From: Plazaster borealis
Lineage: Eukaryota; Echinodermata; Asteroidea; Forcipulatida; Labidiasteridae
Direction of reading: 5' to 3'
NCBI GenBank assembly: GCA_021014325.1
Contig: CM037464.1
Span: forward strand, 3,007,127-3,071,126
Length of the DNA: 64,000 nucleotides
The stretch's first letter is position 1; each line of letters begins with the position of its first letter. Position numbers and translations under genes: made by a program. Positions 63,284 to 64,000 of the stretch are shown piece after piece. The notes beneath the pieces were generated by a model that saw only the letters and a list, made by a program, of their open reading frames with translations, ran no database searches and was not told the origin of the DNA.

Positions 63284-64000
63284 GCTAGTGCATATTTTTT
63301 TATTCAACAGAAGAGAGAATGGTTTAGACAAAGATGTCATTAAACTCGTCTGAGTGTAACCGCTGACAGAGCATTATGTCCCATTGATAATTGATGATAA
63401 ATGAGTCATCGGGAATTGAACTGCTATACTCTGTACCATTGTGCTCAACTTCTTCTATATTTTGATTTTGTAGATGCCAGTCAGGCTAGGGGGTTGGAGA
63501 CCTTTTTACCTGCACCACCCCCCCCCCCCTTCCAAAGAAAAAACCCAAACAAACAAACAAACAAACCATTCTAGTGGAGGCAAATTAGTTAGAACAATTA
63601 ATTACATAATAAATAATGTAAAATTGCAGAGGCATCAAGAGACAGAAAGGGATAACAGAATTAACACAGAGGGAGTTGAATGTGTTGCACACATTTTCTT
63701 TTTAGTAGAATACTTTTTAATGATAAGATTATAGGGTTTTGTTTTGTTCACTCTTGTGGAGTCCCGCGGTTGGAGCATTCCAAGCAGACTGAATCAAAAC
63801 ATGACTAGACAACACTGAAGTACACACACACACACCCTTCTCATGATGGAACATTTCCGATTGACGGAACATTCCTGCAGGGAACGTATTTTATTAAACG
63901 GTGCCCTGTTTGTGCATACAACTACCTTCCTGGAAGTCATTTTACGGTAGACATCGGTGAAGCCAATCATGAGGCCACACATCCCGACCTTCATGGTGCC
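63284..64000. other. Start of the intron after Ig4, no exon recognised
   Basis: Contains a C-run and AAAC microsatellite (63516-63567) and a CA microsatellite (63822-63835). I looked for the linker and start of the peroxidase domain after every AG and saw none, so it lies beyond 64000. Confidence 0.5.

Noticed and set aside
63474..63734. Candidate next peroxidasin exon after TTTTGTAG at 63473
   Set aside because: The translation (MPVRLGGWRPFYLH...) has no peroxidase-domain features and runs into a C-run and an AAAC microsatellite.

Overview
The window is AT-rich animal genomic DNA with long introns, GT-AG splice sites and very dense short interspersed repeats. It contains one recognisable host gene, on the + strand: the middle of a peroxidasin gene (PXDN family, a secreted extracellular-matrix haem peroxidase with LRR and Ig domains). 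Ten exons between 41117 and 62763 join in frame to about 547 codons: five LRRs, the LRR C-terminal cap and four I-set Ig domains, in the same order as other animal peroxidasins. The signal peptide and N-terminal LRR cap should lie 5' of 41117 and were not found. The haem-peroxidase and VWC domains should lie beyond 64000. The repeat repertoire (short TTAAAGG-ended palindromic MITEs, a tRNA-derived SINE, a repeat with the terminus CCCAATTTCATAGAGC) resembles what I remember from echinoderm genomes, most likely a sea star. That is a judgement from memory, not a search result.

Layout. 1-41116 contains no exon I can defend. It is either the 5' flank or a very long first intron, filled with MITEs, SINEs, two decayed LINE fragments, two minisatellites or telomere-like arrays and microsatellites. 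41117-62763 is the peroxidasin segment, with introns from 422 to 5923 bp. Several repeat families sit in those introns, some as opposite-orientation pairs that flank exons. 62764-64000 is the start of the next intron and holds two more repeats.

Repeat families are given letters here, with strand meaning relative orientation within a family. A: about 375 bp with a perfect central palindrome. B: sister family of A, about 365-395 bp. C: about 130 bp GGCCGTGTCCGAATT hairpin. D: about 190 bp GGGCCCAATTTCATAGAG element. E: TTAGGCC...GGCCTTA element. G: ACTGGCCAGCAGGACC repeat. H: CAGGGCTCGAA element. K: about 140 bp GACCGTGCAAG hairpin. M, N, P, Q, V and others as described in the entries. T is a tRNA-derived SINE. 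Element boundaries give evidence of nested insertions (E into T, K into T) and of target-site duplications.

No bacterial-type systems, CRISPR arrays, rRNA or convincing intact tRNA genes are present. Most open reading frames of 60-170 codons fall inside repeats or are chance. The strongest candidates for undescribed biology are the palindromic A/B families, their inverted arrangement around peroxidasin exons, and several non-autonomous transposons whose target duplications can be read directly.
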